From Spizellomyces punctatus DAOM BR117 (Eukaryota; Chytridiomycota; Chytridiomycetes; Spizellomycetales; Spizellomycetaceae), in the NCBI RefSeq assembly GCF_000182565.1, contig NW_015971542.1, forward strand, positions 382,976 through 446,975: a stretch of 64,000 bases of DNA, read 5' to 3'. The notes under the pieces are model-generated. The model did no database searches, was not told where the DNA came from, and saw only the letters and a list, made by a program, of their open reading frames with translations. The position numbers and the translations under genes are program-made. This document shows, in pieces, positions 11,254 through 21,603 of this stretch (position 1 is the first letter of the stretch; every line of letters starts with the position of its first letter).

Positions 11254-12226
11254 CGTTGAGCGAATGCCTATCATTAAGAATGGCTTCTCCTCTCAATCTG
11301 TACATAGTTTTTCCTTTAAAAGTGGATTTGCACCTATCTAGCTATCTAGACGACATAGCGCATTAATTACTATTCCACCCTACCTGTAAACGTGAGATCA
11401 CCCTCCAATATTGAATCCCCTTATACTGAAAAGCACACTGACGGGACGAGCTTGGCTGACACAGCAGTACGAATAATCATTTGGTTCACCAAAATACAGA
11501 ATAAGGGAATTTGACCTTGAGTGGATGGAATAACTAAGCACCATCCCATGTTCCAAACATCGCTACCACATGCAGACAGCGACAAAGCGCCGGAGACGCT
11601 GCTGCATCGCCATATTACATTGTATCTCAGTGACTTGGTATTGCTTTGTTTGCTACGAGTAGCCTCCCATCGGCGCGGGAGACAATCTCGGCTAACAAGA
11701 TCCTCTTTGGGGATCATCAGTGGGAATGACGCGCAACGCGCGCGATGCAGAGCGTATTGGTAAAAGGATGTGATCACGCGAGGGAGGACGTTCGACGGCT
11801 GGAACCCACCGCAAAGCTGCTACGTTTGGAAGACTGAACGAGGCGAAATCACCTTTTTGGCGTTGCGCATCATTCGACTTGAGAGTATCTTTGTGCGTGT
11901 CTATCACAATTAAACCTGAATCTCCTTCCCAGGGGACATCTCCTTGATTTTCATTTCGCGTCGTTGAACGACATCGTCCCCCCCCGAAAGATCCTCACCC
12001 CCTTTCACACTCCCAGCTGACCCGACAAATCGCCCGCTTGGATCCCCTTGTTTCCATCGTGCTCCCATTGACCCCACCCCAGGGTTTCTTTGACTCTAGT
12101 CTTTGTTCCTGATCTGTACATTTACCTCCCATCTCTCTCTACTCCTCCTCCTTTGCACACTAAAAAGAACACTGCGTGTATTTCTGGATTGTCCTCGTTC
12201 AAAAACAACCTCGAGGACACGCGAAA
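11254..12226. other. Long intergenic region upstream of the DAG lipase gene
   Basis: About 970 bases with no convincing gene. The last 250 bases are pyrimidine-rich, with C-runs near 11970-12010 and CT-rich blocks near 12130. This looks like a promoter and 5' leader for the gene that starts at 12227. Confidence 0.5.
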
Positions 12227-15200
12227 ATGCATGACTCGGCGTGCCCCGAGGTGGTGCTGGTCATTGAAGAGGCCGAGGAGGATGCGGGTGATAGAGCTGG
12301 GACGGATGTCTCTTTGCTCGTAGGAACGGATGACAAGGAAGAGGCAATGAAGACGGAAGCCGCTCTCGTGGCAAGCGCCGTAGCCTCAACAACACTTACA
12401 GCTGCCGCATCTGCTGTAGTTGGCTGCACCGATCTTGCCTTACGCGTTGATACTTCGTCTATTCTTCATCATCACAACCATCGGCCTCTTCTGGATCGTC
12501 GCATCGCGGCTCTTATTAGCTCTATATCTACTGGTGCCAGAATCTCGCTTCGTCTTGCTTCCATTTTGGTTGAGGCCATTTTTGAATCATTGAAATTTTC
12601 GGCATCAACAAGTTTGGCCATCACACGACGGGCAATGGTTGCTGCTGTGTCTTCTGCGCGAACGCTACATTTGATTGCGATGGGCCGCGGGAAAAGGTAT
12701 GCATCAATAGATTGATTGATATTCTGAGATGAGTCTAACGAGAACACATCTGGTCCAAATAGTGACAGCGTTTCCTTCTTTAAAGTCTTGGATCGCTATA
12801 CTTCCGCCGGGGTTTATGTCATCCACAACGTCTTTTCTTTGGCAGAGCTGTTAACCCACACAACCTTTCATCTTGCATCCTCTACAATCCGTTTCTCTCT
12901 CAACGTAAGTATATTTATATTCATCGTTATGGCTAAATCAAAGATACTAAGCCTCTTTATTATAGGCGGCGGAGGAATTTGTACAGGTTCTTGACGGATT
13001 ATTTGGCGAAACAGAGACATCTAAAGCACTGGCAGCGTTTGTCTGCTTGGTAAAGAAGGAGCTGGAGGGGACGGAGGAAGACTTGTGCTTGGGTTCAAAG
13101 TATGGACGAATTTCGGCTCTCGGCCAAATCACTAAAGCCATGACTGTGAGTATTAAGTTTTCTGTCTTTGGGACGGGGCCATATAAATGACCAGAATTGG
13201 TGACAGGCCTACTGCTGCTTACAATATGTAAACCGAAACCGGTGGAGAAACTCGCTGAAGCTCACAGCAATCTTTGAAGGACATATACGTCCCTCCGAGG
13301 TCCCAGAGGACAGTGCCGCAAAATCATACTCTGGTCTGTCTGATTGTGAGATCAACAGTCCTAGCGACTTGGGAGAAATGGGAATGGCAGAACTTCACGC
13401 AATTGCTAGTGGAACCTCACAACTCCTCGCTCCGCTGACCAGAAATCATATTTTGGGCCCCATGGACCGGCGGCGGATGTCTAACCCAGAGAGGTTTTCC
13501 TCCCTAGCGCTTCGGCTCATTGATCTTGAAGGGGGTCGCAGTGGCGTGCAAACGATGACTCGCGAGGACTCGGGATACGGGGAAGATCCCACAGCTGCTT
13601 GGCCAGAAAAGCCCCAAAATCTGGCAGAGGCGCGCGATAGGAGACGAGAACACCGCCATGGCTCGGTAACTCCCGATGGTCGAAGGCAGCGGGCACATTC
13701 AGGACAATCTGGGCAATACAAGCTAGATCACGCGCAGGTGAATAGCGTTCTCAGAATGCTAGAGTCAGTGCAATTTGGTCGAAGTCAGACCAAAAGCAAG
13801 CGCTCTACGAAATGGGAGAACAGTGCTTCCTTGCCTAAGGCTCACCGCGACGGTCATGGTCGACATGCTCGCCCCAAAAGTGACAACATAGTTTCAACTG
13901 ATGGATCAGGAGATCCACGACAGAAGCTCTTCGAAAACATTGCTCGCTACGTAAGGTTTGCGAGCGGTGCATACGGAACCAATTTCTTGAAGATCTTGGG
14001 GTACGGCACGCAAAATTCTTTGTCATCCTATTCGTTAGAGTTACTTACACGGGTCAACAGCATTGGTCGTGCGCGTGATCTTCTTATAGAAAATTGTACC
14101 GAACATCACAACCATCAAAGTTTTGCCTTCCATACCGATGTTCCCGTAGAGCACATTATAACCTCTTCATTTCGAAAACCGAGCGCATTGCACCCACCTG
14201 CCCTGATCGCGCCGGTGCATTATCTCGTCGTAGATGCCAAGAGTTCTGCCGTGGTAGTCAGTTTGCGTGGAACTTTAGGGCTTTCGGATCTAATCACGGT
14301 GAGAACTTGGCGTGGAAATACCCGCCCCCAAAAATCTGACTGACAAATATTTGAATTTAAAGGATCTTACCAGTAACTATGCTTCGTATGAAACTGTGGA
14401 TGGTGTTCAAGGCAAAGTCCACGCAGGTATGCTGGCATCCGCAGAGAAGATCGCCCGAGGACCTGTGCGCGATGCAGTGGTGGAGGCCCTGAACAAGCAT
14501 CCAAACTTTGGTCTTGTGCTCACCGGACATAGTCTGGGTGGCGGTGTCGCTGCTTTACTGGCTCTGATATGGTCGCGGAAATGCGTTGGAGATAATGGGG
14601 AGGAAAAGTTTTTTACTAGCGAAGAGAAGGGCTTTCCCAGTCGACCGGTCCATTGTTTCGTTTACGTATGTACACTCTGCAAACATACATATCATGCCCA
14701 TTCCAGCAACTTTAATTCTGACTGCTGACAGGGTGTACCGGCGGTCATGTCGTTGAACCTTTCAAGCCACTGTAAAGACCTCATCACGTCCGTCATATAC
14801 CGTACGTGCGACGCGAAATACCTGAGGAGCCAAATGAACTGAATTCCTAATGCTCTTACACAGGTCACGATGTTGTTCCTTGTCTTTCACTAGGGCTTAT
14901 TCGCGATTTCCGGAACGTAGCTGTAAATCTGTGTAACGAGCAAGGAATGGCCGAACGAGTTATTGGGAAAGTTCTGGGTGTTTTTAAGAATTATCCCGGC
15001 GCAAATGTTCCGACAAATGCAGGACGTCAAGAGGGCCCAGGACATGAAGATGAGCTCTGGTATTGGGCACTTTTGAAAACTCTTCGAGCAGATATGAGAG
15101 CAGAAAAACTTTATCCACCAGGAAGCGTGTGAGTAGCACTTTCAGTTTGATGGAATGGTATCCGATTCTTAGTTGCTCTCCTCATCCCAGGTATTGGCTT

Positions 15201-15509
15201 GACGCAACCACGCCAGTCGTGAAAGCTGCCGCAAATCCCGTGAGCTCGTCGCCGACCGTGAATGTATCGAAAGCACGAATTGCCACTGCCTTGACGGTCC
15301 ATGCCGTTGACGACGTCGAAGTAGCGTTCTCTGAATTTACATTTTCGCGCACCATGTTTATCGATCAGTAAGTTTGCAAGCATTGGTTGGTCTTTCTTCT
15401 GTTATCGATGATCAAGACTCATTTCCATCATTCCACCAGCTCTCCGCACAGCTACGAGAGAGCCCTCCAATCTCTTATGGTCGCAATGAAGACGCATCAA
15501 TGGGGATGA
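12227..15509 (+). CDS. sn-1 diacylglycerol lipase-like (class 3 lipase)
   Basis: Predicted serine hydrolase releasing monoacylglycerol from diacylglycerol. About nine exons. The start is the ATG at 12227. The N-terminal 150 residues include A/T-rich hydrophobic stretches that could contact membrane. A helical region follows, then a long basic, S/R-rich linker (13369-13900) with likely phosphorylation sites. The alpha/beta-hydrolase core starts near 13920 (a RYVRFASGAYG-type segment), continues with SLRGTLGLSDLITDL across an intron, and has the nucleophile elbow GHSLGGG at about 14524-14544. The catalytic Asp is in IYRHDVVPCLS (14850s) and the catalytic His in DHSPHSYERAL near the end. The HSPHSYERAL tail and overall order are those of DAG lipase alpha/beta rather than small secreted class 3 lipases. 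The four-helix membrane bundle of the animal enzyme is not obvious. Confidence 0.9.
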
Positions 15510-15864
15510 CGGCTCATCCTGGTTATTGATTACTATTGACATTTTTATTTTACCGCGAATGTGCGGTCTCTTTATAACTTTTTCAAAGAGTTTATCGATT
15601 GGGACGTATATATTGATGGTTTTTTAAATGGGGTTATTAGGGGACATATGTACAGACAAGAAAATCATGTAAATGGAGTGGAATCTTCTGGTTGTTTATA
15701 TCTTTTAAAATGGAAATATAATATCTTTTGTTACACTTGAACGCTGTCCACAAGAACTTCAAGAATCATCGCTTACCATAGATTTGAATGTACGCGTAAA
15801 ATGGCGATCTACGCGTACCTTACCAGCGCGCACCAGCACACTGCAAACCCACGGCTTTGACACT
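15510..15864. other. Intergenic, AT-rich
   Basis: About 355 bases, AT-rich at 15540-15740. No gene is seen. An open frame from 15784 starts at a TTG and belongs to the 5' side of the MYND gene. Confidence 0.5.
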
Positions 15865-16401
15865 ATGGGGACCATGATCCCAATAAAGTACATTGCAAAG
15901 GTAGCAGACAATTATACCAGCCGCGAGTTCAGCTTTCCGCATGTCGCCCCGGTGAAGCTGACGGTCAACCCAGCGCCACGAGAAGCAGGAGCCCAATTTG
16001 TCGCGAATCTCTCAAACAGTCATTCTAAAGAGTTACTTGCAGCGCATAGTTGGCAATGTACAGAATGTGACCAACCCGCTCTTGAACTCATCCACAACCC
16101 GCTGGCTTACTTGCATGTTCGTCCTGAACCCTTCGTGTATGACTTGGTAGCACCCGTTTGCAGGGCGGGTGGAGACTGCAGTCGAGAGATACTCAAAGCG
16201 TACAAAAAAATGATGGCGCATGTGCGCAATGGAATGGGATTCCCTAAGGAAAATGAATATGGAGAGAAGCAAAGAGTGACGTTGTGTAATGGGTGCATGA
16301 AGGAGGCGAAACGGAAATGTTCACGGTGTAAAACAGTGTTTTATTGCTCGCCTTCTTGTCAAAAGACAGATTGGAAAGCTCACAAACCAAAATGTGCCTG
16401 A
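15865..16401 (+). CDS. MYND zinc-finger protein
   Basis: Single exon of 178 residues. The C-terminal 40 residues form a MYND finger with the full C/H ligand set: CNGCMKEAKRKCSRCKTVFYC, then CQKTDWKAHKPKC. The first 130 residues hold a beta-rich region and one CTEC pair. The start was taken at the ATG at 15865 because the frame before it opens only at a TTG at 15784. MYND fingers usually bind proline-rich peptides in transcription factors or methyltransferase partners, and no SET domain is present. It lacks introns, unlike most neighbours. A further ATG four codons on is possible. Confidence 0.8.
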   Translation: MGTMIPIKYIAKVADNYTSREFSFPHVAPVKLTVNPAPREAGAQFVANLSNSHSKELLAAHSWQCTECDQPALELIHNPLAYLHVRPEPFVYDLVAPVCRAGGDCSREILKAYKKMMAHVRNGMGFPKENEYGEKQRVTLCNGCMKEAKRKCSRCKTVFYCSPSCQKTDWKAHKPKCA

Positions 16402-16564
16402 CATGGATAAGTGGCATCGTTATCTGACGATTACCGAGATCAGCGCGATGGAGGGCAACTTGCTTAATTGTACGTCAATGGACAATAATTTAAAGACCTA
16501 ATTGGGAACTATGAAAGAAGTCAAAAAGATGCACCGCAATCACGCAAAGTTGAGGCAGGCAGGC

Positions 16565-19500
16565 TCATATAGTCTCTGTTGGGTTCGTTCGTTCTAGAGT
16601 TGGCGACCTCGTTCCACCTTTCCCATAACCAAAAAGCGCGCCAATCCCGCTTCTAGATGCCGACCTGCGGTTCATCCCATTTGGGTGTGATGGTACGCTT
16701 ATATCAGACGATGGCGTTCGTGATCTGGTCGGGGAAGCGTCAGACTTCTCTACCGGCATTAATAACATTGTGGATGAGAGATCATCATCATTCTGCAGGT
16801 GGCCGCACTGATCTGCGGACTTCCCTTGCCCATGCCCATCGTCACGCACATCGGGAGGTATATCTCGCGTTGCAGTGCCCAATGTATGAATGGTATTGGC
16901 TGCATCCCGTGCTGCTCCGACGCTCGTCTCCGTGATGGATGTACCCTGGGACTCTAGGGCCCTGGCAAATGCGTGCGCAAACTCGTCAAGATGTCCATCT
17001 GGACGCGTCTCTGCCGGAAGAGTCGATGGACCTGCTCGGGGAGACGGGAATTCCGACACCGATCCGTACCCGTAGGCCTCATCGGATTCGTCACCGTCAA
17101 CGTCTCGGTCACTGCACAAGAATATCAGTGTTGTTGTCGCAGTTTGGCTACCATGTTTTGGCGCCATTACGTACTCATTCCATCCGCTTACGGCGTCAAT
17201 AATAGCCTTCAGGTTAGGCAGCGTATGGCGAAGATTCGTCACAGTCAGTTGCAAGTGGCCCATAAGCTAAGCGATCCATTTAATGAGCAACAGCAGAGAT
17301 GCAGTAAGTATCAATGACGTCATGGAGATCCTACTTGCTCTATGTTCTTGTTCATCAGAAATACGCCGTAATCAAACCGCATACGATCTGCTCCTCTCGA
17401 GTATAGAGGAAACCTATAAAAAAAGGAGAACTTATTAACAACTTTCAAATGAAATGAAAGATAAACGAGTCTACGAACTCTTTACTCCCAGTATAATGTT
17501 CTGATACAATGTCCGTAATGGAAGAGCGGGAAGACATCAGCTTCATGGGATACCGAAGTGGCACGTCGAGGTAGTAAGCAATCATATATAGCAAATGACA
17601 CACAAAGCCCAGCGCAGCGGCTATTTTTTCGTCATCGTGTCCTAACACATATGTTTAAGTACGCGCAATCTACTCTAAATCCGATATTTTTTCATACCTG
17701 TGTATTCCGAATGTGGCAGTGGAATCCCGCGTATAGTGTAGAAGGCAGAATTTAGTGCTGTATCCTTCATGCCCCGCCAAACGTTAGCAACTTGGAGCAG
17801 CAATAAAGGCGTTATAACTGCACCCTACCCGTGCAATCGGGAAGATATTTGCTGCGTCTACTATGAGATCCTTCTGTCGTCGGCGGACTTTCCTACGAAT
17901 GCGATAAATCTCATCCCTGAAAGCATCAGAGTTCCGGTCAATCGTGAGAGTATGTATCAACATTTCACGGTTCAGGATACTCCACCTCCTGACCGCCAGC
18001 CCAGCGGCATCCCCCCGGAGTATCCTTTCGTCAGAATCCTTGGTATCCCAAGCCTCGCGCAGATGCTGTCGGCCAGATTGCAGCAGGTCGCCTGTTTCCT
18101 TCAAATGATGACGTGCTAATTGAACTGTCAGAGTCCCTTCTCGCAGATTATAACAAATTGCCACGGATAATTTCACCTTTTTTCACGTCTTCGGTCCGCT
18201 GCATGATATTGTCTTCAATGAACGCTAATCGGGCTTTCGTTGTTTTATAATCATGTAACTGAGCCACAGCTGGCATGAGGATAGACCAAATTGACGCCAT
18301 TCATACACCTTTCAACTCACAAGATTCCGGCTGTCCTGTTGTTGAGACAATATGCCTTCGCCTGCATCTATAATAGTGCAGACTGATCTTCGCAGTTCCC
18401 AAATCTCCTTCTGCGCTGCAACTATTCTGTGAGAGTGCAAATATACTTAGTGCGAAGGAATTAATGCGCAAAGCGCTGCGAATGTGCATACCGCAGAATG
18501 GTCTCATATCTATATGAGGGTCGAACCTAGAACAATGCGATCAGTGAGAGGAGCGAGCCTTCTACATCTATTCTCCGGAAGTCACCTTATGTGGTGGAAC
18601 CTTAATACAGGGCACTTCCTCCTCATCATTGGCATCCTATGAAACTAACTGGATTGAGAAAATGCATGAAATGCTTTGTGTCATTCAATCAATCACAACT
18701 GACCACGTCCATTGAAGGATCAAACTGATAGTAACCGTCGTCAAGTGCAATGATGATTGTGGTGGACAAAAATGAGCATGACTCATCAGCAAGCTGTCAT
18801 CTCATGGTCAGTTACGCTTGGTTGGAGATGGCATCCCACTAAATCTGATGCAAGTACCTCTTCACCTAGGTATCTCAGCTGCCGCAAGTTAATGACGCGT
18901 TCGATGGATAATCGATAGCATGATTCCCCCAAACATCTAGTGTAAATCTTGAGAATGAAACGTGCATCGTGCCATATGTTAAGGAGTCACCAAATTCAGA
19001 AAGCGTAACTTAAAGGATAATGATCAGTAGAAGGATATTAGACTCATTCAATGGCGCCCAGAGCGCGTAGGACGCCGTGTCCAGAGACCTCCACATAGGG
19101 TTCTACGGAAAGGGAAAAGTAAACAATCCCGCCCTGGTAAGGATCGACAAGATTGCTTCAATATTTCATACCAGAGATCCTCGAACAACTTCGCTGGTGT
19201 AAAAAGGCTCATCTGAAAGAGGAGGCTTAACCATCGACAGTGTCCTGCATTTCGCAAATAAAGTGGAAACTACCTTGCCTTCCACCATTCACCGCCGTTA
19301 AGGTGTAATAAGCGTCAGTTAGTTGACTCACAGAGGCCGATGCCACCTGGTCAAATTGTCCGTGAAGATGCCGCTGCGTATTGGCGCGACGTGCATCCGT
19401 GTGGTCCCAAAAATCCGCATTGGTGACTGCTTTGCCTTTGCCCTTGGTACTGGACACTGCCTCAGGGAGGGGCACGCGGGCAACCAGAAACGATCCTTCA

Positions 19501-19774
19501 CATGAGGGTTCATCGACTCTAGGCACAGTTGTATTGAAATGTCCCTCGGGCTCCCCCCTTTCCAAGAATTGCAGAGATGTTCGACAGTCGGCAGGTGCTA
19601 GGTTTCGACCAACCAGTGACTTGACATGCCGGAGCCGCCGCTTCAGTGCGCGAGAGTGAAAGTAACTGAGTCAATCAAAGCAACGGGGAAGAAACTATAC
19701 AGCACAAGCTGATGACGTTCAGCGCATACCGGAGAGGTAAAGCCGTTGGATTTGGTCAAGGATCCGTGGCTCAT
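16565..19774 (-). CDS. UVRAG/Vps38-like subunit of the class III PI3-kinase complex
   Basis: Predicted Beclin/Atg6 partner in the Vps34 complex acting in endosome sorting and autophagy. Many exons. The first readable one is 19774-19730 (MSHGSLTKSNGFTSP), joined to RRLRHVKSLVGRNL. A C2-type domain follows: LTDAYYTLTAVNG, then DEPFYTSEVVRGSL, NPMWRSLD, and exons near 18950-18890 and 18780-18700. A coiled coil follows (about 18260-17800). The conserved C-terminal UVRAG/Atg14 domain is YTIRGIPLPHSEY, ALGFVCHLLYMIAYYLDVPLR, FDYGVFLMNKNIEQ, then LRHTLPNLKAI. A serine-rich low-complexity tail ends at 16565. The C2 domain and the GVFLMNKNIEQ motif favour UVRAG/Vps38 over Atg14. Middle exon borders are approximate, and an extra 5' exon is possible because the frame stays open upstream of the ATG. 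Confidence 0.85.
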
Positions 19775-20088
19775 AGCCGCGTTCTTCCGCTCGAGCTCGG
19801 CCCTACACACACACGCTGCAACACTGTTTCCGAAGTGATGAGGATGAAGTTTACAAAGCAATCAGCCTTTCCAATTGGCCAGATATTATAGCATGTCAGT
19901 ACAGGATCATCGAGTATCGGAATGGGACCAACTTGTCACTCATGATATCCTCAAGTAATGATGTACACAGCCACCCAAAGGCGTGACATGCCCCATGTCG
20001 CGCCTTCTTCGGTGGAATCTCACCTTTAATCAACATTTATACGGCAAGGTATACGACCAGTTTGTGCCAGATCTCACGGAATTAAAAC
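19775..20088. other. Divergent promoter region, UVRAG / POLD4
   Basis: About 314 bases between two divergent starts. It may also hold a 5' exon of the UVRAG gene, since a possible acceptor lies near 19805. No other gene is seen. Confidence 0.45.
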
Positions 20089-20829
20089 ATGACGAGTAGA
20101 GGACCTCGGGCGCGCTCCTCTAAATCCACGCCGAAAGCGACAACCTCGTCGCCTACCTTGACAAATGCCTTCACCCAACGGAAGCTGACGGACTTCAAGA
20201 AAAAGGGGAAAAAGATAGAAAGTGAGACGCGGAAGAGTAACAAACGCAACTTAGCGGAGGCGGTCAAAGAAGTAGTCTTACAGTCGGAGGAACCCGGCGT
20301 TAAGGTTGCACGACTGGAACTGCCCTCAGAAAGTGAAGAGAGCGTCCCCATAGATCTAAAAACTATTGATGCTGAGGACAATGAGATACCAGTACTGGAT
20401 GCTTCCTCATTAGGTGGGAATGCGACTTTATTATGAGCTCAGCTCCAGGAAGCCACTAGGTATCACGGTCTCAACATGTTGGTTCTTGTAGACCCAGAAA
20501 ATGAGAATGAGTCCCATGTGGAGATACCGGATCGGATCCGCTCACTTGTTGCGGACAAGCCAGCAGTACTAGAAATATTGAAGGACTTTGACCTCAACTA
20601 TAATGTACGTTGCTTAATTATGCTGATTATTTTGCCCATATCATCGCTTTTCTGATGTTTATGATGCATTTAGTACGGTCCCTGCGTTGGTTTGAGTAGA
20701 ATGGAGCGATGGGAGCGCGCGCAAAAGCTGGAGCTAGACCCACCAGAGGATATCAGACTGATTCTTCTGACACCGGAAGCCAGGCAAGATGAAGACCTTC
20801 GGCAGCCGCTCTGGCATAATGACTTATAG
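20089..20829 (+). CDS. DNA polymerase delta small subunit (POLD4/Cdm1)
   Basis: Smallest subunit of the replicative polymerase delta. The ATG at 20089 opens a basic N-terminus with a PCNA-binding PIP-like box, QRKLTDFKK. An acidic linker follows. The conserved C-terminal domain is EILKDFDLNYNYGPCVGLSRMERWERAQKL, split by an intron at N|Y (GTACG donor, TTTAG acceptor at about 20605-20673); written here as parts EILKDFDLNYN and YGPCVGLSRMERW. It ends RQPLWHNDL. An in-frame TGA at about 20434 blocks a straight read. A 51-base GT-AG intron (from about 20391 to 20441) would skip it and join EIP to LQEATRYHGLNM. The alternative is a sequence error or a broken gene. About 170 residues, close to fission yeast Cdm1. 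Confidence 0.85.
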
Positions 20830-21064
20830 ATGGGACATCATCCCAAGAATGGTATAATTCTTGACGTCCTCTTGCGGGACCTTTTACCGAGTCTTGTAAA
20901 TAAACCAGTTTTTGAAGCGAAGGTTGTCGATGAACTAGATGGACGATGACATGTCTGATGTCGAATCTAACGTTCACGTAATCAGGAATTACCATGCCAA
21001 CGCGTCTGAGTCTGGTCGGATGAACCACCTCTGCTCTAGGCACCCATCAGCACTCTTCACAAAC

Positions 21065-21277
21065 ATGTCCCTCGTTCCGGCCCTTCGCACCCTCTTCTCC
21101 CCTCTGGTACGACTACCACTTCTACGGAGTACACCGCAGCAAGCGCAATTGACACGCACCTACCGGACACGTACCGCCCTGAAACTACGTTGCGAAAACT
21201 GTTTCTTTTGCCGACGCCGAGGGAAGCTGAGGGTTGAGTGTAGGGAGAATCCCAAGCACAAGCAAAAGCAGAAGTAG
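21065..21277 (+). CDS. Mitochondrial ribosomal protein bL36m
   Basis: A 70-residue protein. The first 35 residues are rich in R, L, S and T with no acidic residues, typical of a mitochondrial targeting peptide. The rest is bL36: LKLRCENCFFCRRRGKLRVECRENPKHKQKQ; key features are the CENC zinc pair, then C and H ligands, and the basic RRRGKL core. The frame is open further upstream, but the ATG at 21065 gives the expected size. It lies 235 bases after the POLD4 stop on the same strand. Confidence 0.93.
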   Translation: MSLVPALRTLFSPLVRLPLLRSTPQQAQLTRTYRTRTALKLRCENCFFCRRRGKLRVECRENPKHKQKQK

Positions 21278-21603
21278 ATGAATCTTACGTGAATGCCTCT
21301 ACTGGGATAGAAGTGCGTGTTGGGGATGAATTTGGAGAGAAATTTGTTATTAGTGGGAACGCTGATTCGACAAGGATGGAGGTGGCTCGTGTGCATGTTG
21401 GCGAGTGTTACTCTGTAAATATGAATCATATTTCGTGCGTCTTTTGCCATTGCCACAATTGTTCACTATCGCCACCTCCTGTTCAATGGCAATGTCAAAA
21501 GGGCACGGTCTATACTAATGGATACTTTCACTTTCTAATAATTGCAAGCCGAGCCCAGCAACGGCAACCTGAATATGACTTGGGCTGCAGACAAATCAAT
21601 GGG
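21278..21603. other. Intergenic between bL36m and WDR6
   Basis: Convergent 3' ends. An open plus-strand frame (21289-21630) has no recognisable content and overlaps the WDR6 end, so it was not called. Confidence 0.5.

Noticed and set aside
12472-12747. Minus-strand frame inside the DAG lipase first exon
   Set aside because: Shadow of the coding strand; no independent motif.
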